The notes: generated by a model not told the origin, from the letters alone. 64,000 nucleotides of DNA from Flectobacillus roseus (GCF_030056665.1 NZ_JASHIG010000002.1), one strand, 5' to 3'. Positions 8,068-16,754 are shown, numbered from the stretch's first letter. Numbers and translations: made by a program.

Positions 8068-8829
8068 ATGAACTCCATTCTTAGAACCGCAGGCTTTATT
8101 CTTTTATGTGCTTTCACATTTCAATGTACCTCTCTAAAAAAGAAAGATTTTGATACGCGTCAGGTCTATAAATCTGATAAACTAATCATTCTTCAACTGG
8201 CGCCAAATTCATATCAGCATATCTCCTATCTCAAAACTAATGATTTTGGCAATGTGCCTTGTAACGGTCTTGTGGTAGTCGACGACAAAGAGGCAATCAT
8301 TTTCGATACACCAACTGATGATAAAGGTTCTGAAGAACTCATTCTATGGTTGACTGAAAACCAAAAATGTAAGATTAAAGCGATTATTCCTACACATTTT
8401 CATGATGATTGTTTGGGAGGTTTGGGAATATTTGAGAAATATCAAATACCATCTTATGCCAATGAAAAAACCATTACACTAGCAAAGGAAAACGATTCAA
8501 TTTTACCTCAATATGGCTTCAAAGACTCACTTTCGCTGGCGTTAGGTAATGAAAAAGTTTCAGTAAAGTTTGTCGGAGAAGGACACACAGTTGATAATGT
8601 AGTCGGATATTTCCAAAAAGATGAGATTATGTTTGGCGGTTGCCTTATCAAAGAACTGGGAGCCACGAGAGGATACCTCGGGGATGCAAATTTGAAGGCA
8701 TGGTCTTCAACCGTTTTAGAAGTAAAAGCCCGTTATCCAAAAGTTAAAATTGTGGTGCCTGGGCATGGAGATGCAGGCGATCAAAAGTTGTTGGATTATA
8801 CAGCAAGATTGTTTAAGCCAAAAGAATAA
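8068..8829 (+). CDS. Subclass B1 metallo-beta-lactamase, lipoprotein
   Basis: This 253-residue protein has every B1 zinc ligand: H110, H112 and D114 in THFHDD, H173 in GEGHTVDN, C192 in GGCLIK and H233 in VPGHGD. Lys195 after the Cys ligand matches the substrate-binding Lys224 of B1 enzymes. The signal is of lipoprotein type, with a hydrophobic segment ending at Cys20 (FTFQC), so it should be anchored to a membrane facing the periplasm, as is NDM. B1 enzymes hydrolyse penicillins, cephalosporins and carbapenems. Resident chromosomal B1 enzymes are common in Flavobacteriia and other Bacteroidota. No mobile element is adjacent, so it is probably intrinsic. Two strong palindromes follow the stop codon. 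Confidence 0.92.
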   Translation: MNSILRTAGFILLCAFTFQCTSLKKKDFDTRQVYKSDKLIILQLAPNSYQHISYLKTNDFGNVPCNGLVVVDDKEAIIFDTPTDDKGSEELILWLTENQKCKIKAIIPTHFHDDCLGGLGIFEKYQIPSYANEKTITLAKENDSILPQYGFKDSLSLALGNEKVSVKFVGEGHTVDNVVGYFQKDEIMFGGCLIKELGATRGYLGDANLKAWSSTVLEVKARYPKVKIVVPGHGDAGDQKLLDYTARLFKPKE

Positions 8830-8830
8830 C

Positions 8831-8874
8831 TTTTCCCATTAGGGTGCGACTTAAGTCGCACCCTAATGGGAAAA
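8831..8874. repeat. 44-base perfect palindrome centred on GCGACTTAAGTCGC
   Basis: The 22-base arms are exactly complementary with no loop; the ends are TTTTCCC and GGGAAAA. It begins one base after the metallo-beta-lactamase stop codon. A 40-base perfect palindrome with the same GCGACTTAAGTCGC centre is found at 63146-63185, each time followed by the A-tract/T-tract hairpin core described elsewhere. Confidence 0.9.
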
Positions 8875-8925
8875 ATTGTCTATTGCACAAATGATGGCGA
8901 CGTCTCGATTTTTGGGATAAGTTTA

Positions 8926-8965
8926 TCAAAAAAGCGGTCAAAATTGAATTTTGACCGCTTTTTGA
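8926..8965. terminator. Reduced copy of the A-tract/T-tract hairpin repeat; likely bidirectional terminator
   Basis: The stem TCAAAAAAGCGGTC pairs with GACCGCTTTTTGA through an AT-rich middle. It lies between convergent genes (metallo-beta-lactamase and the 9030-9851 gene), and on either strand the GC stem is followed by a T tract. A third small inverted repeat, GTGGT/ACCAC, follows at about 8971-8993. Confidence 0.7.
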
Positions 8966-9029
8966 CTTTAGTGGTTATTGGTATTTTGACCACCGTTGAC
9001 TAAAATTTATTTGGAGGGTTGAAAAACTG

Positions 9030-9851
9030 TTATTCTAACTCAAAACTTAGGATATTCTTTTTTCTCTCATACTCACTCAAGAGAATTTTCCTTAAGTCTT
9101 CGTTATTTCCCATTATCTGATACATCTTTTCTCTAATTAGAGTCAAACGTTGTTCAGAGCTCAATGTTAAATATTCCTTAGAAAGCTTTTTTACATTTAA
9201 CTTAAAATCTCGATAATAATTGACACCTTCAATTTGAGCAAAGTCCATCACTGTCATAAAACAGAAAGCCTCTACTAAAGGATGAGATTCGCTCGTAACA
9301 GGTTTTCCTTTGAATCCATTGAGTCCTACACAAACTTTAAAATAGACACTACTATCTGGCTTTACCATTACGGCATGAAAGAATTTACTGGCTGTGGTAA
9401 ATAATTGTTCTTTAGAAATTTTCTCTTTCCTTAAAAGTCCAAGATTTTTACCTGAACCTAAACGCTGCTTTGAACTTAAGTACCAATACAAGAGCGGATT
9501 TACATATTTTTGAAAATAGCTGTCCTTTTTTAATTCTTCAATGAATTCCTCCTTCAACCTTACTGTGTCATTCTTATAATCAACTAACTTAGACCTTTCA
9601 AAAGATGAGTAATTTTCAAGAATATAATCCAAATAAAGCGTGTTGTTGTTAGTCAAGTCTGAAAATACATCAGAGGTATCTAATTTATTATTTGGAAAAA
9701 TAAATACGAATGAAGATTCTTTATTTTTTTCTACAGTAACTTGAAAGAGTTTTGAATAATCGTCGACAAACTGAATTTGATTAAAATTTTGAGCAATGCT
9801 AACAATTGAATTGCAGAGAAAGGCGATTAATAGATATAAAACTTTTTTCAT
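9030..9851 (-). CDS. Secreted hypothetical protein, 273 aa
   Basis: A cleavable signal peptide is evident: basic start, hydrophobic core LYLLIAFLCNSIVSI, and a cut probably after the Ala in IAQ. The mature protein is Lys/Glu-rich and largely helical, with a central SSFERSKLVDYKND region and a C-terminal half with helical hairpins. It contains no enzyme motif, no lipobox and no T9SS C-terminal domain. It lies downstream of the copper genes on the same strand but 200 bases away and separated from them by a palindrome, so a shared transcript is unlikely. Function unknown. Confidence 0.65.
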   Translation of the reverse strand: MKKVLYLLIAFLCNSIVSIAQNFNQIQFVDDYSKLFQVTVEKNKESSFVFIFPNNKLDTSDVFSDLTNNNTLYLDYILENYSSFERSKLVDYKNDTVRLKEEFIEELKKDSYFQKYVNPLLYWYLSSKQRLGSGKNLGLLRKEKISKEQLFTTASKFFHAVMVKPDSSVYFKVCVGLNGFKGKPVTSESHPLVEAFCFMTVMDFAQIEGVNYYRDFKLNVKKLSKEYLTLSSEQRLTLIREKMYQIMGNNEDLRKILLSEYERKKNILSFELE

Positions 9852-9951
9852 TTTAGGATAACTTTAGTTTAGTGTATACAACACACCAATATAAAACTAA
9901 AAAATTAGTTTTATATATCCTGTAACAAAAAAAATATTATTATGCCTCTTC

Positions 9952-9981
9952 GCTAGTGCTGGATTCCTATCCAGCACTAGC
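9952..9981. repeat. Palindrome with 13-base arms
   Basis: GCTAGTGCTGGAT pairs perfectly with ATCCAGCACTAGC across a four-base loop. It sits between two minus-strand genes, downstream of the HMA protein gene. The outer GCTAGT word also occurs in the 5637-5728 palindrome pair, suggesting a family of small mobile palindromes. Confidence 0.8.
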
Positions 9982-10065
9982 AAGGGCATAGGATTTTGTT
10001 CTACTTTTATTTCAAGTGAAAAAAATAATCCCTCATTCACTCAATCTCAACTCACTAAATACAAA

Positions 10066-10278
10066 TTATGCAATAACAGTTATCTCAAAACCCGCAGATT
10101 CTACCACTTCTTTGATTTTATCACTAGAAAGGTCTTCACCTTCGACAGTCAATATTTTCTCGGGAATTGAGGTGTCAACCTTCCAGTTTTCGATTTCTTC
10201 CACCTGATTTAAAAATGGGCTTACTTTGCTTACGCAGTTACCACAATTGATGTTCGTTTTAAATTGTAATTTTTCCAT
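10066..10278 (-). CDS. Small HMA-domain metal-binding protein (CopZ-like)
   Basis: A 70-residue single HMA (ferredoxin-like) domain with the two metal-binding Cys residues in INCGNC (about 10-15); the usual form is MTCxxC. The C-terminus is typical of the fold (DKIKEVVESAGFEITVI). Such proteins are cytoplasmic Cu(I) chaperones that deliver to a P-type ATPase. It lies 48 bases downstream of the copA-like gene on the same strand, supporting an operon and a partnership. The variation from MTC to INC may change metal affinity. Annotating it as a copper chaperone is well supported by context, less so as a strict CopZ ortholog. Confidence 0.88.
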   Translation of the reverse strand: MEKLQFKTNINCGNCVSKVSPFLNQVEEIENWKVDTSIPEKILTVEGEDLSSDKIKEVVESAGFEITVIA

Positions 10279-10326
10279 GATTATTGTTTGTGTTATTTAA
10301 TCTTTTCGAAAATCATTCTCCTTAGG

Positions 10327-12531
10327 TTACTTTTTCAATCTTAAAGAATTTGTAACTACTGATACAGAACTAAATGCCATGGCAGCACCTGCCAACATCG
10401 GGTTCATTAAGAAACCATTGATCGGAAACAACACCCCAGCCGCTATCGGAATTCCGATGATGTTATAAATAAAAGCCCAAAACAAATTTTGTTGAATAAT
10501 GGACTGTGTTCTTTTGGATAAGTTTATTACCTCAGAAATTTTGGTTAATTGATCTGAAATCAAGGTAATTTTTGCTACATCCATCGCTACGTCCGAACCT
10601 TTACTCATCGCTATACTGACATCCGCCTGAGCCAAAGCTTCAGAGTCATTAATTCCATCACCCACCATTCCGACAACATTACCTTTTTGTTGAAACTCTC
10701 TGACAATCTTAGATTTATCACTCGGCAACACTTCTGCTTTAAATTGTGTTATTCCAAGTTCAAGCGCCACCTTCTGGGCTGTTTTATGATTATCTCCCGT
10801 TAGCATGACTATCTCTATTCCAGACTCTTGCAAGGCTGAAATCGCCTTTTTAGCATCCGCTTTTATCGTATCCTCTAAGGCAATTCCTGCTAATATTTCT
10901 TTCTCATTCGCTAAAAATACAGTGGTATATCCCACATTTTGCCAATGATGATAAATTTGACCTTCTTGATAAATCCCTAACTCGCGCATCCATTTTACAC
11001 TTCCTAATAAATAGGTTGTTTCTTTCAAAACAGCTTTTACTCCTTTCCCTACAACATTTTCAAAATGGGTCAAAGTTTGATTTTTGCCATTTTTTCCTTT
11101 CAAAAATGGAATAATAGCTTGTGCTAAAGGATGAGAGGAGGCTTGTTCTACACTCAAAAATAGGTCAATTATGTGACTGTCCTCTAATCCAAAACAATCT
11201 TTGATACTTGGTTTTCCTTCTGTTAAAGTGCCTGTCTTATCCAAAACAATGGTATTCAAACGATGGGCTAATTCCAAACTTTCAGCATCCTTGATAAGCA
11301 TTCCTTCTTCGGCTGCTTTGCCTATCCCGACCATGATTGCGGTGGGCGTTGCCAGTCCTAATGCGCATGGACAAGCAATTACCAATACTGAAACAGAGGT
11401 GATTAGTGCATAAGAAAAAGCATTCGTACCACCCAAAACCATCCATGAGAAGAATGTAACGACGGCAATTCCTAGTACGACAGGCACAAATACACTGGCA
11501 ATTTTGTCAACCAGTTTTTGAATGGGTGCTTTACTGCCTTGCGCCTCTTGTACTCGCTTGATAATTTGGGATAATAAGGTTTCTGAGCCTACTTTTTCGG
11601 CTAAAAACTTCAACGTTCCATGCTGGTTGATGGTACCAGAAAAGACTTTCGCACCCTTGGCTTTTTCTACAGGAATAGGTTCACCAGAAATCATACTTTC
11701 GTCAACAAAGCTATGTCCGAATAGGACTTTTCCGTCCACGGCAATACGTTCCCCAGGTTTAACAACCACCCTATCCCCTACTCGAACTTCGTCTATAGGC
11801 ACTTGTTGTTCTTCACCATTAACGATGAGCCAAACCGTTTTCGGTTGAAAACCTATAAGCTTTTTAATGGCGGAAGAGGTATTGGATTTGGCATTTTCTT
11901 CTAATAGTTTTCCTATTAAGACAAAAACAATCACGATGGCAGATGCCTCAAAATAGATATGAGCATGCAAGCCTCGTTCGTGCCAAAACTCAGGAAAAAG
12001 TGTGGTAAAAACGCTAAAAAAGTAGGCTACTCCTGTGCTAACCGCCACGAGGGTATCCATGTTGGCGCTCCCATGAAGCGCTTGTTTCCATGCGTTGAAA
12101 AAGAAGTTTTTTCCAAAATAAAAAACCACTGGTGTAGACAAAATCCAAGACACCCAAGGTACCCACGATTCGTTCATAAAAAACATGCCTAATATAGAGA
12201 CAGGTATGCCCAAAATTGCCGAACCAATAGCACTGCGTTTTAAAGAATCATGTTTCTGAGTTTTGTATGCTTCAACTTGAGTTCGGGTATCATCTGAAGG
12301 CAAAATCAAATCATAGCCGACCGATTGCACTTTGGACTGCAATTTTTCGATAGAAGTTTTGTCGCTATCAATCGTCAATTGAACGGTTTCGTTGGCAAAA
12401 TTGACGGCACAATTTTCAACACCCTCCTGCTTTTTTAAAACTTTCTCTACGCTCAAAGCGCAGGCTGCACAGGTCATTCCTGTCACAGGGACTTGAATAT
12501 GATTTGTAGTATGTTCCTCTAAATTTTCCAT
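10327..12531 (-). CDS. copA: Copper-exporting P1B-type ATPase (CopA)
   Basis: The start is taken at the Met of MENLEEH; the frame extends eight codons further. The 734-residue protein has one N-terminal HMA domain (GMTCAAC at 18-24) and eight membrane segments including the CPC metal channel motif (IACPCALG, near 385). The phosphorylation motif DKTGTLT is near 430, the HP motif is in SSHPLAQAI, and the ATP hinge is VGDGINDSEAL. The CPC motif and NxxxY-type late helices mark Cu(I)/Ag(I) export (P1B-1). It works in the inner membrane and pumps copper from the cytoplasm to the periplasm. The downstream HMA gene is its likely chaperone. No CueR or CsoR gene is adjacent. Confidence 0.95.
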   Translation of the reverse strand: MENLEEHTTNHIQVPVTGMTCAACALSVEKVLKKQEGVENCAVNFANETVQLTIDSDKTSIEKLQSKVQSVGYDLILPSDDTRTQVEAYKTQKHDSLKRSAIGSAILGIPVSILGMFFMNESWVPWVSWILSTPVVFYFGKNFFFNAWKQALHGSANMDTLVAVSTGVAYFFSVFTTLFPEFWHERGLHAHIYFEASAIVIVFVLIGKLLEENAKSNTSSAIKKLIGFQPKTVWLIVNGEEQQVPIDEVRVGDRVVVKPGERIAVDGKVLFGHSFVDESMISGEPIPVEKAKGAKVFSGTINQHGTLKFLAEKVGSETLLSQIIKRVQEAQGSKAPIQKLVDKIASVFVPVVLGIAVVTFFSWMVLGGTNAFSYALITSVSVLVIACPCALGLATPTAIMVGIGKAAEEGMLIKDAESLELAHRLNTIVLDKTGTLTEGKPSIKDCFGLEDSHIIDLFLSVEQASSHPLAQAIIPFLKGKNGKNQTLTHFENVVGKGVKAVLKETTYLLGSVKWMRELGIYQEGQIYHHWQNVGYTTVFLANEKEILAGIALEDTIKADAKKAISALQESGIEIVMLTGDNHKTAQKVALELGITQFKAEVLPSDKSKIVREFQQKGNVVGMVGDGINDSEALAQADVSIAMSKGSDVAMDVAKITLISDQLTKISEVINLSKRTQSIIQQNLFWAFIYNIIGIPIAAGVLFPINGFLMNPMLAGAAMAFSSVSVVTNSLRLKK

Positions 12532-12678
12532 ATCATATCGATTTCTTTGACACAAAATTAGAGGATGTTATGAGGAGAATTGTTACAGAATTTTCGAATA
12601 GATGTATATAATTTTCAGAAAGAGATGGTTTAAAACACAAACTTATTAAGTGAATTGAGATTGCGTAAATGAATGTAT

Positions 12679-12784
12679 ATTCTAGGTTTTAGAGACGTAA
12701 TGCTTTACGTCTTATGCAGAGTCAGCCATAGCGGAGTATTATCAAAAAAGCGGTCGAAAAAACAATTTTGACCGCTTTTTAATG
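12679..12784. repeat. Reduced copy of the composite palindromic repeat
   Basis: A left arm, TAGAGACGTAATG followed by its near complement TTTACGTCTTA, lies upstream of the hairpin core ATCAAAAAAGCGGTC / GACCGCTTTTT (about 12741-12783). The right arm of the full copies is missing. It lies in the gap downstream of the SDR gene and upstream of copA. Confidence 0.7.
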
Positions 12785-12896
12785 AAAAGTTGGAGCATAA
12801 TCATTGTTTTACAACTCAGGATTATTCATGCTTGTCCCAATATGGCTATTATTTGATAGTAGTGTACGAAGCGTTTTTAGTACAATCTATTTTGAA

Positions 12897-13036
12897 CATC
12901 GGATGTTGAATTTCGAAAATGGAACCTACTTTTTTATTTATATTTTGTAAAAAATAAAAGTATTTTAATTCATTTCCGAAATCAGAAATCCCAAATCCGC
13001 AATAGTTTGAAATCCTTCGTACAGTCCTAATTATGA
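12897..13036. repeat. Copy 1 of a ~135 bp intergenic repeat
   Basis: This stretch matches 56549-56682 over nearly its full length, sharing ATCGGATGTTG, TATATTTTGTAAAAAATAAA, TTTCCGAAATCAGAAATC, AATAGTTTGAAATCCTT and TACAGTCCTA. It has internal inverted segments (TTTCGGA/TCCGAAA type). The right end overlaps the end of the SDR gene, whose stop codon (13027-13029) lies within the repeat. Confidence 0.8.
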
Positions 13037-13782
13037 ATTCCTCCTGAAACTTCGATACGCTGACCATTTATCCACTTGGCATCGTCGCTACACAAAAATG
13101 CCGCTACGCTTCCAATATCATCTGCCAAGCCTACTCGTCCAAGGGCTGTTCTTGAGGCAATAGCCTGATTTAGCGCTACATTATCACGAACATTACCTCC
13201 TCCAAAATCTGTGGCAATGGCACCCGGTGCAATCGAATTAGCTCTAATTTTACGACTACCGAGCTCTTCCGCTTGGTATCTTGTCAGCGTATCTATCGCT
13301 GATTTCATGATGGCATACGCCGAAGAACCTGGGTAAGAAAAACGTGCCAAACCAGATGAAGTATTCAAAATACTTCCACCATCATTCATTAATGGTAAAA
13401 GTTTTTGAGTTAAGAAATAAGGTGCTTTCAAATGAATATTGACCATCTTATCAAAATCAGCTTCGGTCGTTTCTGTATAAGCACTGTAATGTCCCACACC
13501 AGCATTGTTGATTAAAGCATCAAATGAATCTGCGCCAAATGCAGTTTTTAAAACTCCTTGAAACTCGATGATGAATGCGTCAAAGTTTGACGTGTTAGAA
13601 ATGTCCAAAGAAATAGCTGTTGCTTTCTGCCCAAGTGCTTGAATTTCGGCAACGACTGCTTCTGCATCGTCTTTTTGACTTTGGTAAGTAATTACTACAT
13701 CGAATCCCTTGTGGGCTAATTGAATAGCCTCATCTTTCCCTAAACCACGGCTACCGCCCGTTACTAATGCTATTTTGCTCAT
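13027..13782 (-). CDS. Short-chain dehydrogenase/reductase (classical SDR)
   Basis: The start is set at MSKIALVTGG; the open frame runs 30 codons further upstream but lacks SDR character there. The 251-residue protein has TGGSRGLG, NNAGVGHYS, the active Ser in NTSSG and YAIMK as catalytic Tyr/Lys, and the C-terminal IEVSGG. Residues after the second strand (YQSQKDD) do not clearly tell NAD from NADP. The C-terminus is cut short right after SGGIHN, within a copy of the 135 bp repeat, so the last residues may have been altered by repeat insertion. It lies 97 bases downstream of an AraC regulator on the same strand and is probably regulated by it. Confidence 0.93.
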   Translation of the reverse strand: MSKIALVTGGSRGLGKDEAIQLAHKGFDVVITYQSQKDDAEAVVAEIQALGQKATAISLDISNTSNFDAFIIEFQGVLKTAFGADSFDALINNAGVGHYSAYTETTEADFDKMVNIHLKAPYFLTQKLLPLMNDGGSILNTSSGLARFSYPGSSAYAIMKSAIDTLTRYQAEELGSRKIRANSIAPGAIATDFGGGNVRDNVALNQAIASRTALGRVGLADDIGSVAAFLCSDDAKWINGQRIEVSGGIHN

Positions 13783-13879
13783 TGTTGTAAGTGTTAAATT
13801 TGATGTTACAAAGTTGTGACATCTTTCAACGCTCTTGTTTGCAAAAAGAAAAGCATTATTTGCAAAATTCAAACATTGG

Positions 13880-14785
13880 TTAAATTCTGTATTGAGCAGG
13901 TGAAATGGAAGTTTGCCTTTTGAAGAAATTGGAAAAATGTGCTATTTCTTCAAAACCAAGACTGTAGGCAATTTCAGAGATATTCCAATTGGTTTCTTTC
14001 AAAAGTATTTTTGATTCTTGGACAATTCTACTGCCGATTATCTCTGTAGTAGTTTTGCCAGTGCTATCTTTCAGCACCTTGTTCAAATGATTGACGTGAA
14101 CAGCCAAGCGGTCGGCATAATCTTTGGCACTTCGCAGGTGTAATTTTTGCTGTGGTGACTCTATTGGAAATTGTCTTTCGAGAAGCTCCAAAAACAAAGA
14201 CGAAATTCTTTCCGAAGCGTTGTGAGTTGAATATAAAGCCGTAGCTGGCTGTAATTTTTGCCCAAAGTGCAAAAGCTCCATGACATAATTTCGCAACAAA
14301 TCATACTTAAAAGCGTAGTCAGAGGACAATTCTTTGTGCATTTTCTTGAAAATATACGAAACCTCCTCTACATCTTCTGAAGAAAGTTTGAAGATAGGAA
14401 AGCCATCAGGACGGAAAATGGGAAGTTCATCAATCGGGAAACCTACCTTATTTTTCATCATAAACTCAGAAGTAAAAACACAAAAGTGTCCTGATTGGAG
14501 CTCGTCCTGAAGAAGGTAATGATACGGAATTTTTGGCGTGGCAAATAACAGTGCATTCTCTTCAATATCAAAAATCTTATTCGCATATTCAGCACGGTTT
14601 TTACCAATAATCAAACTGATTTTGTAATAAGAACGTCGATTATAAGGCATCATGTTACGCTCACGAAGTCCACGAATAAACTCGTCGATAGCGAATACAT
14701 TAAAATGCCCGATTTCCTTTTTAAAGTTTTCAGGAATCGGAATATTGACATCTTTATAAAACTCTTCTACGGATTTTGTGCTCAT
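13880..14785 (-). CDS. AraC-family transcriptional regulator
   Basis: The start is set at MSTKSVEEFY (an upstream Met five codons earlier is possible). The protein has about 301 residues, with an N-terminal cupin-like sensing domain and a C-terminal double helix-turn-helix. The latter is seen in DYADRLAVHVNHLNKVLK, then SEIAYSLGFEEIAHFSNFF and the family ending TSISPAQYR. Members of this Bacteroidota group often control a single nearby oxidoreductase, and the SDR gene follows on the same strand. The ligand is unknown. Confidence 0.93.
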   Translation of the reverse strand: MSTKSVEEFYKDVNIPIPENFKKEIGHFNVFAIDEFIRGLRERNMMPYNRRSYYKISLIIGKNRAEYANKIFDIEENALLFATPKIPYHYLLQDELQSGHFCVFTSEFMMKNKVGFPIDELPIFRPDGFPIFKLSSEDVEEVSYIFKKMHKELSSDYAFKYDLLRNYVMELLHFGQKLQPATALYSTHNASERISSLFLELLERQFPIESPQQKLHLRSAKDYADRLAVHVNHLNKVLKDSTGKTTTEIIGSRIVQESKILLKETNWNISEIAYSLGFEEIAHFSNFFKRQTSISPAQYRI

Positions 14786-14935
14786 GTTTGTAAAAATCAA
14801 AGAATATATCTTCTTTAAACAGGTTCTATTTTAGAAAAATTCCAAATTCATTATTATTCTATCTTTAATTAAGTCAATTTGTAGTATAACTTGGAGAAAG
14901 AATCCTTTTTAACTAAACAAACCCTCAAAAATCTC

Positions 14936-15931
14936 ATGAAAATAAAAATTATTCTATTCTTCTCCATGTTTGTCTCTAGTCTAACCACTTATTGTCAGAC
15001 TATTTCCTCAGAAATCAAACCTCGTATGCGTGTCATCGTTGACAATGACTTTAGTGGTGACCCCGATGGATTGTTTCAAATGGCGCACTTATTGTTATCG
15101 CCGTCGGTTGAAATTCGTGGAATTATTGGTTCGCATTTGAGTGTAAAAGATGGTTTTGATCCTTCTACCACACAAGCCGAAAATGCAGCAAAAAAAGCTA
15201 AAGAACTGCTGCAAATCATGAATTTGGAAGGAAAATTGGCTGTAGTGGCAGGCTCTAACACAGGTATGGCTGACGAGAATACGCCTGTAAAAAGTGCTGG
15301 TGTAGACCTGATTATCAACGAAGCTTTGCGTTCCGACACCAAACAACCTCTTTATGTACTTTGTGGCGCAGGGCTTACAGAAATAGCTTCGGCGCTATTG
15401 ACAAAGCCCGAAATTGCGGATAAAATCACCTTGATTTGGATTGGTGGTCCAGAACATTCCGATATTGCTTTACCACCTCCTGGTTATTCAAAAGTAGAAT
15501 ATAACCTCAATATTGACCCAAAGGCTGCCATGGCTGTCTTTAACAAAACGGCCGTAAAACTGTGGCAAATTCCAAGAAATGTATATCGTCAGGCACTCTT
15601 TCCCTATTCGCATTTGGTGACTAAAGTCAAACCACAAGGTAAGTTAGGGGAATATTTATACAAGGAACTTCATACGCTCATGAGTCGTGTTGGGCGCATT
15701 GGAGAAACATATATTTTGGGCGATAGTCCCTTAGTGCTTTTTACTGCCTTACAATCATATTTTGAAGCTGATCCATCTTCGAGTTTTTATGTGGTAAAAC
15801 AGGCTCCAAAAATCAATTCGGATGGACAATATCAATATAATCACGAGGGAAGAAATATTCGTGTTTATACTCAAATTGATAACTACTTGATGTTTAGCGA
15901 CTTTTTGGCCAAATTAGAGATGAATAAATAA
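14936..15931 (+). CDS. Secreted nucleoside hydrolase-like protein
   Basis: The start is set at MKIKIILFFSMF, giving a cleavable signal peptide ending near TYCQT; the frame continues to a TTG at 14891, which is unlikely to be used. The mature protein (about 310 residues) belongs to the inosine-uridine nucleoside hydrolase fold. The Asp-rich metal site is seen as VDNDFSGDPDG, slightly changed from the usual DxDxxxDD. A central IWIGGPEH motif and a late acidic residue complete the pattern. Such enzymes split the N-glycosidic bond of nucleosides with Ca2+; a periplasmic location suggests salvage from outside. The change near the metal site makes the true substrate uncertain. Confidence 0.82.
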   Translation: MKIKIILFFSMFVSSLTTYCQTISSEIKPRMRVIVDNDFSGDPDGLFQMAHLLLSPSVEIRGIIGSHLSVKDGFDPSTTQAENAAKKAKELLQIMNLEGKLAVVAGSNTGMADENTPVKSAGVDLIINEALRSDTKQPLYVLCGAGLTEIASALLTKPEIADKITLIWIGGPEHSDIALPPPGYSKVEYNLNIDPKAAMAVFNKTAVKLWQIPRNVYRQALFPYSHLVTKVKPQGKLGEYLYKELHTLMSRVGRIGETYILGDSPLVLFTALQSYFEADPSSSFYVVKQAPKINSDGQYQYNHEGRNIRVYTQIDNYLMFSDFLAKLEMNK

Positions 15932-16088
15932 TCGGCGATAGGCAGTAGGCTAAAAGTTCATAGTCACAGGGAATTAATGCAGTTTTATTTGGCAATATGT
16001 CTCTAATAACCTAAAATCAACGATTTTTTACAATTTCTGGAAAAATCAAATACCGAATTTTGTGCTATCAAACTTAAAACAAAACATT

Positions 16089-16478
16089 ATGTTTACGGTA
16101 AAACAAATCAAAGAAGCACATGCAAAGGTAAAATCTGGTGCAGAATTTCCATCCTACATTCAAGAAATCAAGTCATTCGGCGTTGTAGGCTTTGAAACTT
16201 GGGTATTTGATAGCCATACGAACTACTGGGGTAAGGATAACTTCGAAACCTCGTCTGAGGCTGTTTACGATGCTCTAGTAATTGAAGACGAATGTACTCC
16301 GAGCATTTTTGCAGAAGACCTCAAAGCGCATCAGGCAAGCAAAACTGATTATTTCCAATTTTGTAAAGATTGTGCCAAATCTGGCATTGAAAAATGGATT
16401 GTCTCACTAGAAGATATGACTTGCATATATTACGACAAAAAAGGAAATCAGATTTTGGTAGAAACGATTCCTAGCTAA
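16089..16478 (+). CDS. DUF1398 (YbcV-like) family protein
   Basis: The start is at MFTVKQIKEAHAKV, nine codons inside the longest frame. The 129-residue protein matches DUF1398: an N-terminal helix with VKSGAEFPSYIQEIKSFGV, then ETWVFDSHTNYWG and the C-terminal SGIEKWIVSLEDMTCIYYD. Members are small cytoplasmic proteins of unknown biochemical role found in many Bacteroidota and in E. coli (YbcV). It stands alone between the nucleoside hydrolase and a repeat-rich gap. Confidence 0.88.
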   Translation: MFTVKQIKEAHAKVKSGAEFPSYIQEIKSFGVVGFETWVFDSHTNYWGKDNFETSSEAVYDALVIEDECTPSIFAEDLKAHQASKTDYFQFCKDCAKSGIEKWIVSLEDMTCIYYDKKGNQILVETIPS

Positions 16479-16524
16479 TAGAAAAGTGCTATTTGAGTGG
16501 CTGCTTGATTATTCTAAAATTTAT

Positions 16525-16570
16525 ATTCTAGCTGTAGAGACGCAAAGCATCGTATATCTACAGCTAGAAT
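16525..16570. repeat. Outer-arm fragment of the composite repeat
   Basis: ATTCTAGCTGTAGA pairs perfectly with TCTACAGCTAGAAT around an 18-base loop holding GACGCAAAGCATCG. The GAGACGCAA word is the same as in the outer arms of the full repeats at 28.6, 52.2 and 54.5 kb, but the hairpin core is absent. It lies between convergent genes. Confidence 0.65.
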
Positions 16571-16713
16571 TTATCTGTCACTAGACAAAATTGAAGTTCC
16601 TAGTTCAAGACTCAGTCTTGGACTCACTTTTTCAACAGTTTAAAACTGTTTTACAAAATTCAGTAAAAAGGTCTAAATTAGGCACCCTTCTGACACTGAA
16701 ATTATTCCATTCA

Positions 16714-16736
16714 CCGATATACTAATAACGAATAAC
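16714..16736. repeat. Copy of a 23 bp intergenic motif (CCGATATACTAATAACG type)
   Basis: It shares CCGATATACTA with 59218-59240 and, in reverse, with 62811-62833. It lies just after the end of the GH20 gene. A further palindrome (AACAGTTTAAAACTGTT) is at about 16634-16650. Confidence 0.5.
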
Positions 16737-16754
16737 TCCCTAAATACGAGCTAA

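Noticed and set aside
14891..14935. TTG start 15 codons upstream of the nucleoside hydrolase signal peptide
   Set aside because: It would bury the signal peptide inside the protein; the ATG at 14936 gives a normal signal sequence.
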